Below are positions 1 through 5,822 of a stretch of 8,728 bases of DNA, one piece after another. Every line of letters starts with the position of its first letter. Position 1 is the first letter of the stretch. Made by a program: the position numbers and the translations under genes. The notes under the pieces were generated by a model. The model had not been told where the DNA came from. It ran no database searches and saw nothing but the letters and a program-made list of their open reading frames with translations. The stretch is from an uncultured Parabacteroides sp. (GTDB taxonomy: Bacteria > Bacteroidota > Bacteroidia > Bacteroidales > Tannerellaceae), in assembly GCA_947074335.1 (NCBI GenBank), contig CAMTPG010000090.1, positions 1 to 8,728 of the forward strand. The letters run 5' to 3'.

Positions 1-50
1 CGACAATTATCGAAAGGCAAATGGATCAGATAATAACTAAAAACAGATAA
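1..50 (+). CDS. C-terminal tail of an upstream trp gene, probably trpF (partial)
   Basis: The frame starting at base 3 is open to the window edge and gives the 15-residue tail TIIERQMDQIITKNR, with its stop at 48-50, four bases before the trpA start. The tight spacing suggests the preceding gene of a trp operon. In Bacteroidales trpF (phosphoribosylanthranilate isomerase) commonly precedes trpA, and a charged helical tail would suit it. The other two frames also stop within the first 40 bases, so the choice of frame and the identity are inference from context only. Confidence 0.4.
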   Translation, partial: TIIERQMDQIITKNR

Positions 51-54
51 AAAG

Positions 55-828
55 ATGAATCGGATTAATCAATTATTCGAAACCAAAAAGAGCGGCATTT
101 TGTCCGTTTACTTCACCGCCGGCTATCCGGCCTTACAAGATACAAAATCCATTCTCGAAGCTTTGCAGGAAAAAGGCATCGACATGGTGGAAGTGGGCAT
201 TCCCTTTTCGGATCCGATGGCCGACGGGCCGGTTATTCAGGAAGCTGCCACACAGGCACTGCACAACGGCATGTCGCTTCGTTTGCTGTTCGAACAGCTG
301 CAGCAGGTTCGTCCCGCCATTTCCATGCCGATTATTTTAATGGGTTATCTCAATCCGATTATGCAGTTTGGCTTTGAGGATTTTTGCCGGGCATGCGCGG
401 CTGCCGGCGTAGACGGTGTGATTATTCCCGATCTGCCGTTTGCCGACTATATGGCTGATTATAAACCGATAGCCGACAAATATAATGTAAAAGTGATCAT
501 GCTGATCACACCCGAAACCTCCGAAGCGCGCATCCGCCTGATTGATGCCGAAACAGACGGGTTTATTTATATGGTTTCGAGTGCGGCCACAACCGGCGCC
601 CAGCAATCGTTTGATGAACAGAAACAGGCCTATTTCCGCCGGATCAATGCCATGCAGTTGCGCAATCCGCGTCTGGTAGGTTTCGGCATTTCCAACAAAG
701 CCACTTTCGAGGCGGCAGCGGCCAATTCGAGCGGTGCTATTATCGGCAGTAAATTTGTACAATTGTTACGCCAATGTGCTACGCCCGCAGAGGCTGTCGA
801 TGCTTTGCTGGCTGCGTTGAAACAATAA
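55..828 (+). CDS. trpA: Tryptophan synthase alpha chain
   Basis: A 257-residue cytoplasmic TIM-barrel protein that cleaves indole-3-glycerol phosphate to indole and glyceraldehyde 3-phosphate. It passes indole to the beta chain (TrpB) through the alpha2-beta2 tunnel, the last step of tryptophan synthesis. The signature VEVGIPFSDPMADGP spans residues 45-59. Glu46 and Asp57 match the two catalytic acids (Glu49 and Asp60 in E. coli). The mobile loop 6 reads SSAATTGAQ, a form I recall from Bacteroides homologues. The phosphate-binding Gly-Ser of the C-terminal half is at residues 231-232. Length is normal for the family and no key residue is missing. The ATG at 55 follows the preceding stop by four bases, with an A-rich leader and no clear Shine-Dalgarno sequence. 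It is probably the last gene of the operon, since hairpins follow and the next gene is convergent. Confidence 0.98.
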   Translation: MNRINQLFETKKSGILSVYFTAGYPALQDTKSILEALQEKGIDMVEVGIPFSDPMADGPVIQEAATQALHNGMSLRLLFEQLQQVRPAISMPIILMGYLNPIMQFGFEDFCRACAAAGVDGVIIPDLPFADYMADYKPIADKYNVKVIMLITPETSEARIRLIDAETDGFIYMVSSAATTGAQQSFDEQKQAYFRRINAMQLRNPRLVGFGISNKATFEAAAANSSGAIIGSKFVQLLRQCATPAEAVDALLAALKQ

Positions 829-856
829 GGCGCGTATAAAAAGGGAATTAAAGAAT

Positions 857-888
857 TAACTATTGCCGGTTAAGCGCCGGATTAGTTA
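857..888 (+). other. Stem-loop in the trpA 3' region
   Basis: TAACTA (857-862) pairs with TAGTTA (883-888), and inside them CCGG (866-869) pairs with CCGG (877-880) around a 7-base loop. ATTGCC (862-867) could instead pair with GGCAAT (890-895). The two pairings cross, so they would be alternatives or a pseudoknot. No T-run follows, so it is a weak terminator candidate and may protect the 3' end of the trp mRNA. The structure is seen in the sequence; its function is unknown. Confidence 0.35.
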
Positions 889-923
889 TGGCAATCCTTT
901 AAATGGACAGAAGCATTTAACGG

Positions 924-960
924 CCCGGATTCAATTTGCAAATGCAGTTGAATCCGGGTT
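924..960 (+). terminator. Hairpin terminator after trpA
   Basis: A perfect 11-bp stem, CCCGGATTCAA (924-934) with TTGAATCCGGG (948-958), has a 13-base loop. It is followed on the + strand by a T-rich stretch (TTGTTTATTT). It lies between the convergent trpA and DUF4405 genes. It may stop transcription from both sides, but the minus-strand side has no T-run, so it should work best for trpA. Confidence 0.7.
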
Positions 961-962
961 GT

Positions 963-1472
963 TTATTTCTTCCCTTTGCGGACAAATAATTTCTTTTTTC
1001 GTTTTAGGGTATGTCCGATCATAAACAGCAATAAAACAACAGCTGTTTTATCATGTATTTCGATGCACATAAACCGAAAATGCAAAGCAGGATTATACGG
1101 ACTAATCAGCCATGGAATGATGCCGAATAAAACCGAGAAAAGGAGAAAGAGCGTGAGCAGCCAGGTTACCCGGTTCTTCCTGAAAAGTCGTTTCTTTATT
1201 ACGGCTCTGTACCATTTTTCGTGAAGCAGCAGATGCAGCATGACAACGGGCACAAAAATCAGTCCCGCCCAGGTATGCAGAGTTGCCAGATTCTCAAACA
1301 AAGCTGTATCTGCCGCCTTTTTCCCCACATGATAAACGAGTTGAATGTATAATCCGGAAACCGACATAACCGTTCCGACAAGCAGCAGGAGCATATTGAC
1401 AGGGAGAGCGATGCGCGATTTGAACGAATGGTTTGTCGCATCTCGCTTATCCGATAAATTGAGTTGTTTCAT
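963..1472 (-). CDS. DUF4405-type four-helix membrane protein, probable cytochrome b
   Basis: An integral membrane protein of 169 residues from the ATG at 1472. An in-frame TTG at 1493 would add seven residues but lies inside the promoter's -7 element, so I reject it. Four hydrophobic segments are visible, roughly at residues 21-46, 64-84, 103-124 and 142-157, and the C-terminus is Lys/Arg-rich. His66 and His80 lie in segment 2, and His140 and His154 in or beside segment 4. Each pair is 14 residues apart, as expected for bis-histidine ligation of two b hemes across the membrane. The pattern fits the DUF4405/cytochrome b561-like group, so a role in membrane electron transfer is inferred. It lies downstream of, and on the same strand as, a Crp/Fnr regulator gene (gap about 72 bp) and has its own promoter in the gap. 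Family assignment is fairly sure; heme binding is not proven. Confidence 0.8.
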   Translation of the reverse strand: MKQLNLSDKRDATNHSFKSRIALPVNMLLLLVGTVMSVSGLYIQLVYHVGKKAADTALFENLATLHTWAGLIFVPVVMLHLLLHEKWYRAVIKKRLFRKNRVTWLLTLFLLFSVLFGIIPWLISPYNPALHFRFMCIEIHDKTAVVLLLFMIGHTLKRKKKLFVRKGKK

Positions 1473-1490
1473 CTTCAGTTTTTTTGAAGA

Positions 1491-1521
1491 CAAAATTAAC
1501 TGCTTCAGGATTGGCGGGCAA
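1491..1521 (-). promoter_or_regulatory. Promoter of the DUF4405 membrane protein gene
   Basis: On the minus strand TAATTTTG (1498 down to 1491) matches the Bacteroidetes -7 consensus TAnnTTTG exactly. A TTG (1521-1519) lies 20 bases upstream as a -33 element, within the usual spacing. Transcription would start near 1485, giving a leader of roughly 13 bases before the ATG at 1472. Confidence 0.65.
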
Positions 1522-1533
1522 TAACAATTGTTA
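1522..1533. promoter_or_regulatory. 12-bp palindrome, candidate operator
   Basis: TAACAATTGTTA is a perfect palindrome directly upstream of the -33 element of the membrane protein promoter and just after the Crp/Fnr gene stop. That is a usual activator position, so the neighbouring Crp/Fnr protein is an obvious candidate ligand. The sequence and position are seen; the binding partner is inferred. Confidence 0.45.
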
Positions 1534-1544
1534 ATAAACAGCGG

Positions 1545-2099
1545 CTATTTCCGGTTGCGGATGCGACTCAGCGATACAGGCGTAATGCCCAGATACGAGG
1601 CGATATAATGTTGCGGAATACGACGAATAATCTCCGGATGTTCGGTAATTAACCGGGTGTATCGCTCGTAAGGTGTATCTTTAATACGCGATAAAAACAG
1701 GTGCGTATAACTAAATAAACGATCGAATATAAAATCGGTATAACCCGCCTTCAATGCCGGAAATTCATCTAATAAACGAACTATTTCCGTTTTATCGCAA
1801 CGCAATACCGTGGCAGATTCGATGGATTCGATAGAAAACTGACTGGGAATTCCGCGCACAAAACTTTCGACGAAGGCCACGCCATGTCCTTCGAAAAAGA
1901 ACTGAAATGTAATGTCTTTCCCGTTATCATTAAAGCACAAACGCAGTGAACCTTTGCGGATGAAATAAAAGTGCCGGGCCACAGCTCCGCTTTCCAGCAA
2001 AACCGTTTTAGGCGGAATCGTACAACATTCGGACAGCTCCTGAAAGCGGTTTTTCAGATCCGGATCTGTATTGAGCATGGAGAAAAATGAATCTGTCAT
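1545..2099 (-). CDS. Crp/Fnr-family transcriptional regulator
   Basis: A 184-residue DNA-binding protein. Residues about 25-110 form a cyclic-nucleotide-binding-type beta barrel, with the recognisable stretch FYFIRKGSLRLCF at 44-56. A dimerisation helix follows. Residues about 161-183 form a Crp-type helix-turn-helix (IPQHYIASYLGITPVSLSRI). The protein stops directly after the recognition helix, which is usual for the short Bacteroidetes members. The phosphate-binding cassette of E. coli CRP, with its Arg-Ser cAMP contacts, is not recognisable (the region reads VRGIPSQFS), so cAMP is an unlikely ligand. There is no N-terminal cysteine cluster for an FNR iron-sulfur centre. Its likely target is the adjacent membrane cytochrome gene, and perhaps itself. 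The start ATG at 2099 follows an A/T-rich leader. Confidence 0.9.
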   Translation of the reverse strand: MTDSFFSMLNTDPDLKNRFQELSECCTIPPKTVLLESGAVARHFYFIRKGSLRLCFNDNGKDITFQFFFEGHGVAFVESFVRGIPSQFSIESIESATVLRCDKTEIVRLLDEFPALKAGYTDFIFDRLFSYTHLFLSRIKDTPYERYTRLITEHPEIIRRIPQHYIASYLGITPVSLSRIRNRK

Positions 2100-2175
2100 C
2101 GCGTATTTAATGATTAATTAGCGGAAATCCGATTCCCGAAAATACTAAAAAAATCCGGATTACTTCGGGCTCCGG

Positions 2176-2183
2176 CAAAGATG
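2176..2183 (-). promoter_or_regulatory. Possible -7 element for the Crp/Fnr gene
   Basis: On the minus strand CATCTTTG (2183 down to 2176) differs from TAnnTTTG only at the first base. It sits between the M81 terminator and the Crp/Fnr gene and would give a leader of about 70 bases. I see no well-spaced -33 element. A TATTTTCG nearer the gene is an alternative. Confidence 0.25.
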
Positions 2184-2190
2184 CAGCCAT

Positions 2191-2227
2191 AAAAAACGGC
2201 CGCCGTCTCAAAAGGAGCCGACAGCCG
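2191..2227 (-). terminator. Intrinsic terminator of the M81 metallopeptidase gene
   Basis: Read on the minus strand, 2227-2215 (CGGCTGTCGGCTC) pairs with 2209-2197 (GAGACGGCGGCCG) around a five-base CTTTT loop. The 13-bp stem has one mismatch and two wobble pairs and is followed by six T residues (2196-2191). It starts about 30 bases after the M81 stop, and separates that gene from the Crp/Fnr gene. Confidence 0.85.
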
Positions 2228-2258
2228 CATTAGCTATGTTCATGTATATGAATCCGGA

Positions 2259-3797
2259 TTAATCAATAAAGATCACCTCAAATTCCGGATCTTCCATATC
2301 TTTATCGAAGGGGAACATGGGGCGCTCAATGCGTTTGTAAGGCAATTTTTCCAGATCCTGATCTACACCGCCGCGGGTAAGTGCCATCATCCAGTCGCCA
2401 CGCATATCATACAACTGTTCAGTCAGATAACCCAGCTTCACAACAATAATATCGGCTGTACGCGGGGCGAGTCCGAGGTTATCGAAATCGCGCTCGTAAT
2501 GATACGGCTTGCGTTTTTCGGTTACAATTACACGCATGCTGCCCACACGAATCACCACTTCGGTGTTGTTGGGCGATTCGAGAATCTTTTCTACCGTGCC
2601 TTCCAGCAAGACGGGCGGCGCATATCGGTTATCGACCATGGCGCCGGCGCGACCCGACACTTTTCCGCCTTCGCCTGCCGCTTTGGCCTGCGCAACCAGT
2701 TCAGGTCCGGGAATAGAGGCATAAATTAAAGTCGGTCCGTCGGCCTTCTTAAACTCCGGACGAGCCAGCAGTTTGGTCAGCGTCCAGGTTACATCGCCTG
2801 CACCTCCGGCTGTGGGATTATCGCCCATATCACTGATGAAATAAGGCTTTTTGTCGCTTTTCAGGGCAGCAGCCAGACAAGCCTCGAGCGAATCGGTGGG
2901 CGCCACGAATTCAAACTGTTCGCGAACTTCCCAGAATTTCTCAGCCAGATGGCGGGCACCTTTTTCAACAGCCTCTTTATCATCGCCTGTCACCACCACC
3001 GTGCCGTGATTACGCGGCTCATCGGCCCAGGCATACGAAATCCAGATCGCGGCATCGGTTACGCCTTCACTGTCGGCCACTTCGGGCACATACGCATACA
3101 GCGTTTTGCCCGGCTCAACGCGGGTTGATGTTTTTTCGCCCGGAAGCAGGATCGGCACTTTCACCCAGGCTTTGTAAGCGGGTGCGCCCGAGTTATTTTG
3201 CAGACGCTCAAGCAGGTTACTCACCGTGCGACGTTTCGAAATATAGCGGTCTTCGTGCGGTGCCATGCGGAAACAGGTAATCAAATCGGTGTTTTCGGCC
3301 AGACGATGCGATACGCTGCCGTGCAAATCCATCGAAGTGGAAATGAGCGGCTCCTCGCCGATTACTTCGCGCATTTTCAGAATCAGATCGCCTTCGGGAT
3401 CATCCATTCCCACCACGCTCATAGCGCCGTGGATATCGAAAAACAGTGCATCATAAGGCAGATTCTTACGCAGTTCGTTTTGGATCTGAACCACCAGACT
3501 GTCGTAAGTTTCGCGCGTAACAATGCCGCCGGGTGTGGCACTGGCCGTCATGGCCGGAAACCATTCGGCTTCGTTGCGCAAAACAGAATCTTCGCTCAGG
3601 AAGGGATAATTTCTGTACATTTCGTCGCCGCGGGCGATGCGGAAAGCATCCATCTCACTTTGCGCCGGAGAGAATGTACTACATTCAATGGAAATGCCGG
3701 CAATGGCAATGCGCGGCTTCTTTTCGGAAGAGTGGCAGCTGATCAGGAAAAGTCCCGGCAGAGCAGCCAGCAGGCAGATAAGCGTTTTCTTATTCAT
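2259..3797 (-). CDS. M81-family (MlrC-like) metallopeptidase, lipoprotein
   Basis: A 512-residue protein of the M81 family, named after MlrC, the microcystinase pathway enzyme of Sphingomonas. The N-terminal half (about 28-310) carries the family motifs SIECSTFSP (36-44), FFDIHGA (119-125), SMDLHG (155-160) and MAPHEDRY (178-185). The Asp-x-His pairs (121/123 and 157/159), His181 and Glu38 are likely metal or catalytic residues. The C-terminal MlrC_C part begins near ISDMGDNPTAGGAGD. Residues 1-21 form a lipoprotein signal with lipobox LISC and lipidation at Cys21, so it probably acts in the periplasm or at the outer membrane, whereas the founding MlrC is regarded as cytoplasmic. The natural substrate is unknown; hydrolysis of small or modified peptides is inferred. 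It is divergent from a flavin-reductase lipoprotein gene and has its own promoter and terminator. Confidence 0.92.
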   Translation of the reverse strand: MNKKTLICLLAALPGLFLISCHSSEKKPRIAIAGISIECSTFSPAQSEMDAFRIARGDEMYRNYPFLSEDSVLRNEAEWFPAMTASATPGGIVTRETYDSLVVQIQNELRKNLPYDALFFDIHGAMSVVGMDDPEGDLILKMREVIGEEPLISTSMDLHGSVSHRLAENTDLITCFRMAPHEDRYISKRRTVSNLLERLQNNSGAPAYKAWVKVPILLPGEKTSTRVEPGKTLYAYVPEVADSEGVTDAAIWISYAWADEPRNHGTVVVTGDDKEAVEKGARHLAEKFWEVREQFEFVAPTDSLEACLAAALKSDKKPYFISDMGDNPTAGGAGDVTWTLTKLLARPEFKKADGPTLIYASIPGPELVAQAKAAGEGGKVSGRAGAMVDNRYAPPVLLEGTVEKILESPNNTEVVIRVGSMRVIVTEKRKPYHYERDFDNLGLAPRTADIIVVKLGYLTEQLYDMRGDWMMALTRGGVDQDLEKLPYKRIERPMFPFDKDMEDPEFEVIFID

Positions 3798-3859
3798 TTG
3801 TATTTTATAATTAGGCAGATTATTCCGGCTGTGTTTTGGATTGATCCGGAGTATGCTTA

Positions 3860-3867
3860 CAAATATA
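3860..3867 (-). promoter_or_regulatory. -7 promoter element of the M81 gene
   Basis: On the minus strand TATATTTG (3867 down to 3860) matches TAnnTTTG exactly. It would start transcription near 3855, giving a leader of about 57 bases. No TTTG-like -33 element is seen at the usual distance, which may mean a weak or activator-dependent promoter. Confidence 0.5.
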
Positions 3868-3931
3868 CAATCTATTTTTTATTCTGTTACTATTGTTTTA
3901 TTCGGTATAAAATTTATATATTGCTACAGAA

Positions 3932-3943
3932 ATAATTAATTAT
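3932..3943. promoter_or_regulatory. 12-bp A/T palindrome upstream of the flavin-reductase lipoprotein gene
   Basis: ATAATTAATTAT is a perfect palindrome ending nine bases before the start codon at 3953, in the region shared by two divergent lipoprotein genes. It could be an operator. It consists only of A and T in an A/T-rich spacer, so chance is a real alternative. Confidence 0.25.
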
Positions 3944-3952
3944 CAAACTATC

Positions 3953-4633
3953 ATGAAGAAATTAACCTCCATTTTGGCCTTTTGTGCGCTGTTTGTACTC
4001 ATGGCCTGTAATCCGCAGAAAACAGAAGAACAGCACAGCGAAACAAAACCCGTTGCTGAAAAAACAACCCCAAAAAAAGACAAAGAAACCATTCGCTCAT
4101 CTTCGTTTGACGAATTGTTCCGAAAAATCACACCCGAAGAGATTCCGGGCAATGTGTTTACACTGGTCAATAAGGATTTCACGGTGATAACAGCCGGAAC
4201 GCCGGCCGATTGTAACTCAATGATTGCCAGCTGGGGCGGCTGGGGCACTTTATTTAACAAACCGGTTACCTGGTGTTTCTTGCGTGCCAACCGGTTTACT
4301 CTCGAATATATGCAGAAAGAATTAACCTACACCATGAGTTATTTCGATGAAGACGATAAAGAGGATATCATGATTTTCGGCACTCAGTCAGGGCGCAATT
4401 CCGACAAAATGAAGGAACATAAACTCACCATGGTTCAAACGCCCGATGGCAATATCACCTATAAAGAGGCGAAACTGATCATCGAATGCAAACTGACCGA
4501 AGTAACCACCGTTTCGCCCGATGATTTCCTGACCGACGAGGGAAAAGAATTTATCACCTCGGCATACGCCGAAGTAAAAGCATATCATAAACTGGTATTT
4601 GGCGATATAACCAATGTATGGGAGCGTAAATAA
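3953..4633 (+). CDS. Flavin-reductase-domain lipoprotein
   Basis: A 226-residue protein. Residues 1-19 are a lipoprotein signal ending in lipobox LMAC, with lipidation at Cys19. A charged Lys/Thr/Glu-rich linker follows to about residue 50; its KTEE start loosely resembles Bacteroidetes surface-export signals. Residues about 53-226 are a flavin-reductase-like FMN-binding split barrel. Visible motifs are TAGTPADCNSMIASWGGWG (80-98), the family's N-x-M-x-x-SW flavin loop, and LRANRFTLEYM (110-120). Cytoplasmic family members reduce or bind FMN using NAD(P)H and are usually about 170 residues. Here the same domain appears to be exported and anchored, where NAD(P)H is not available, so it may bind flavin, take electrons from a membrane partner, or have another role. 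It is divergent from the M81 lipoprotein gene. Domain assignment is confident; activity is unknown. Confidence 0.88.
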   Translation: MKKLTSILAFCALFVLMACNPQKTEEQHSETKPVAEKTTPKKDKETIRSSSFDELFRKITPEEIPGNVFTLVNKDFTVITAGTPADCNSMIASWGGWGTLFNKPVTWCFLRANRFTLEYMQKELTYTMSYFDEDDKEDIMIFGTQSGRNSDKMKEHKLTMVQTPDGNITYKEAKLIIECKLTEVTTVSPDDFLTDEGKEFITSAYAEVKAYHKLVFGDITNVWERK

Positions 4634-4684
4634 TTCCGGAAAAGCCGGGATGCACAAAAAGCATCCATTTAAATAGCCGGAATT
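4632..4684 (+). terminator. Two-part hairpin after the flavin-reductase gene
   Basis: An inner perfect hairpin, GGATGC (4648-4653) with GCATCC (4661-4666), has loop ACAAAAA. It sits inside an outer perfect 8-bp pair, AATTCCGG (4632-4639) with CCGGAATT (4677-4684). The outer left arm overlaps the stop codon. Only a short T-rich stretch follows, so it may terminate weakly or shield the 3' end. Confidence 0.5.
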
Positions 4685-4767
4685 TGATTATCAGACTCCG
4701 GCCGGCTGCATTCAGGATACAAATTACAGTTTCTTGTATACATTTTACGGAATATAAAACACTACGA

Positions 4768-4797
4768 TTGTGGGGATTATAAAATGAGCTATATTTG
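4768..4797 (+). promoter_or_regulatory. Promoter of the AraC-family gene
   Basis: TTG (4768-4770), a 19-base spacer and TATATTTG (4790-4797) fit the Bacteroidetes -33/-7 pattern. The predicted start near 4803 gives a leader of about 24 bases before the ATG at 4827. This is one of the two clearest promoters in the window. Confidence 0.7.
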
Positions 4798-4826
4798 CTT
4801 CAGGAATTAAAGCATAACAGATCATT

Positions 4827-5726
4827 ATGGAAGGCATTTGTAAATTTAACACAATCGATGAATATAATAAGATAATGGGAGTTGAGACCTTGCATCCGCT
4901 GGTTACCATTATCGATTTCTCGAAAACATCACACAACGGAGATTATCCCGAAGGACACAGTTTCGGTTATTATTCCGTATTTCTGAAAGATATGAAATGC
5001 GGTGATATGAAATACGGTCGCAATTATTACGATTATCAGGAGGGAACGCTTGTGTTTCTGGCGCCCGATCAGGTGGTGAAAATCGAAAACCGGCTGCCTC
5101 ATCAACCCAAAGGCTGGGCTCTGATGTTTCATCCGGATCTGATTCGCGGCACTTCGCTGGGCAGAATGATGAAAGATTATACATTCTTTTCGTATGATGT
5201 ATTCGAAGCGTTGCACCTTTCCGAACAGGAACGGCAGGTTGTGCTGGAATGTTTCGGCAATATCGCTTCCGAGCTGAATCACAGCATTGATAAACACAGC
5301 CAGCGACTCATTGTATCGAATATCGAACTGTTTCTGAATTATTGCGTGCGGTTTTACGACCGTCAGTTTATCATCCGTAAACATGTAAATAGTGATATTC
5401 TGAGCCGCTTCGAAGAGCTGCTCACCAACTACTTCAACTCGGAGCTTCCGCAGAAAAAGGGATTGCCCACCGTAAAATATTGCGCCGATAATCTGCATCT
5501 CTCGGCCAATTATCTGGGCGATTTATTGAAGAAAGAAACCGGAAAGAGCGCTCAGGAGCACATCCAGTTGCGATTGATCGAAGCGGCAAAAGAGAAAATG
5601 TTCGAGAAAGATAAATCAGTTAGTCAGATCGCTTACGAACTGGGCTTTGAATATCCGCAATACTTCAGCCGTTTATTCAAGAAACGCGTGGGCATGAGTC
5701 CGAACGAGTATCGGACAATGAACTAA
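4827..5726 (+). CDS. AraC-family transcriptional regulator
   Basis: A 299-residue cytoplasmic regulator. Residues about 1-185 form an N-terminal cupin-like sensing domain of the kind common in Bacteroidetes AraC proteins. Residues about 188-297 form the double helix-turn-helix domain. The first helix-turn-helix is at about 216-240 (YCADNLHLSANYLGDLLKKE) and the second at about 265-289 (VSQIAYELGFEYPQYFSRLF), followed by the family's terminal GMSPNEYR. The protein is full length with no missing element. It is followed after 95 bp by a same-strand MBL-fold hydrolase gene, its most likely target. The inducer is unknown, and nothing visible points to a sugar. Confidence 0.93.
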   Translation: MEGICKFNTIDEYNKIMGVETLHPLVTIIDFSKTSHNGDYPEGHSFGYYSVFLKDMKCGDMKYGRNYYDYQEGTLVFLAPDQVVKIENRLPHQPKGWALMFHPDLIRGTSLGRMMKDYTFFSYDVFEALHLSEQERQVVLECFGNIASELNHSIDKHSQRLIVSNIELFLNYCVRFYDRQFIIRKHVNSDILSRFEELLTNYFNSELPQKKGLPTVKYCADNLHLSANYLGDLLKKETGKSAQEHIQLRLIEAAKEKMFEKDKSVSQIAYELGFEYPQYFSRLFKKRVGMSPNEYRTMN

Positions 5727-5764
5727 CCGGAAGAATCCGTAAAAAGTATACACATCTCCTTAAT

Positions 5765-5822
5765 TTGTTTATCTGTTTTGAGACTAATTCTGTCTATTTT
5801 TGCCCTCTAAACAGATAAACAA
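5765..5822. promoter_or_regulatory. 18-bp inverted repeat bracketing the MBL gene promoter
   Basis: TTGTTTATCTGTTTTGAG (5765-5782) and CTCTAAACAGATAAACAA (5805-5822) are reverse complements except at one position, with 14 outer bases perfect. The 22-base spacer contains the -7 element. The right arm ends on the A of the MBL start codon. Because transcription should start inside or next to the right arm, the mRNA would not carry both arms. This favours a DNA operator for one or two symmetric repressor dimers over an RNA hairpin. A TetR-type protein, encoded downstream, is a better fit than the AraC protein, which usually binds direct repeats. Confidence 0.65.
5795..5802 (+). promoter_or_regulatory. 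-7 promoter element of the MBL hydrolase gene
   Basis: TATTTTTG matches TAnnTTTG exactly and lies 19 bases before the start codon. Candidate -33 TTTG elements are 14 or 27 bases upstream, neither at the usual 19-21. This suggests a promoter that depends on an activator or is remodelled by the surrounding dyad. Confidence 0.55.

Larger units (their letters stand above)
2152..2261. repeat. Two copies of the 11-bp repeat AATCCGGATTA
   Basis: AATCCGGATTA occurs at 2152-2162 and again at 2251-2261. Its first ten bases form a palindrome, AATCCGGATT. The copies are 99 bp apart and flank the M81 terminator; the second overlaps the M81 stop codon. Related CCGGATT/AATCCGG motifs form the terminator stem at 924-958. 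It may be a short dispersed palindrome or chance. Confidence 0.35.

Noticed and set aside
337..762. A leftward open frame opposite trpA
   Set aside because: It is a shadow of trpA codons and shows no recognisable motif or start context.
1473..1493. A TTG start adding seven residues to the DUF4405 protein
   Set aside because: The TTG lies within the -7 element TAATTTTG, so it would not be in the mRNA. The ATG at 1472 follows a plausible short leader.
3198..3935. A 245-codon rightward open frame opposite the M81 gene
   Set aside because: It is antisense to a gene with clear family motifs, has low-quality composition, and runs through the M81 promoter.
4929..5498. A 189-codon leftward open frame opposite the AraC gene
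   Set aside because: It is antisense to a well-supported gene and has no family resemblance.
5765..5822. A phase-variable invertible promoter like those of Bacteroides capsule loci
   Set aside because: The spacer is only 22 bases, far shorter than known invertible promoter segments, and no invertase gene is in the window. A static operator is more likely.
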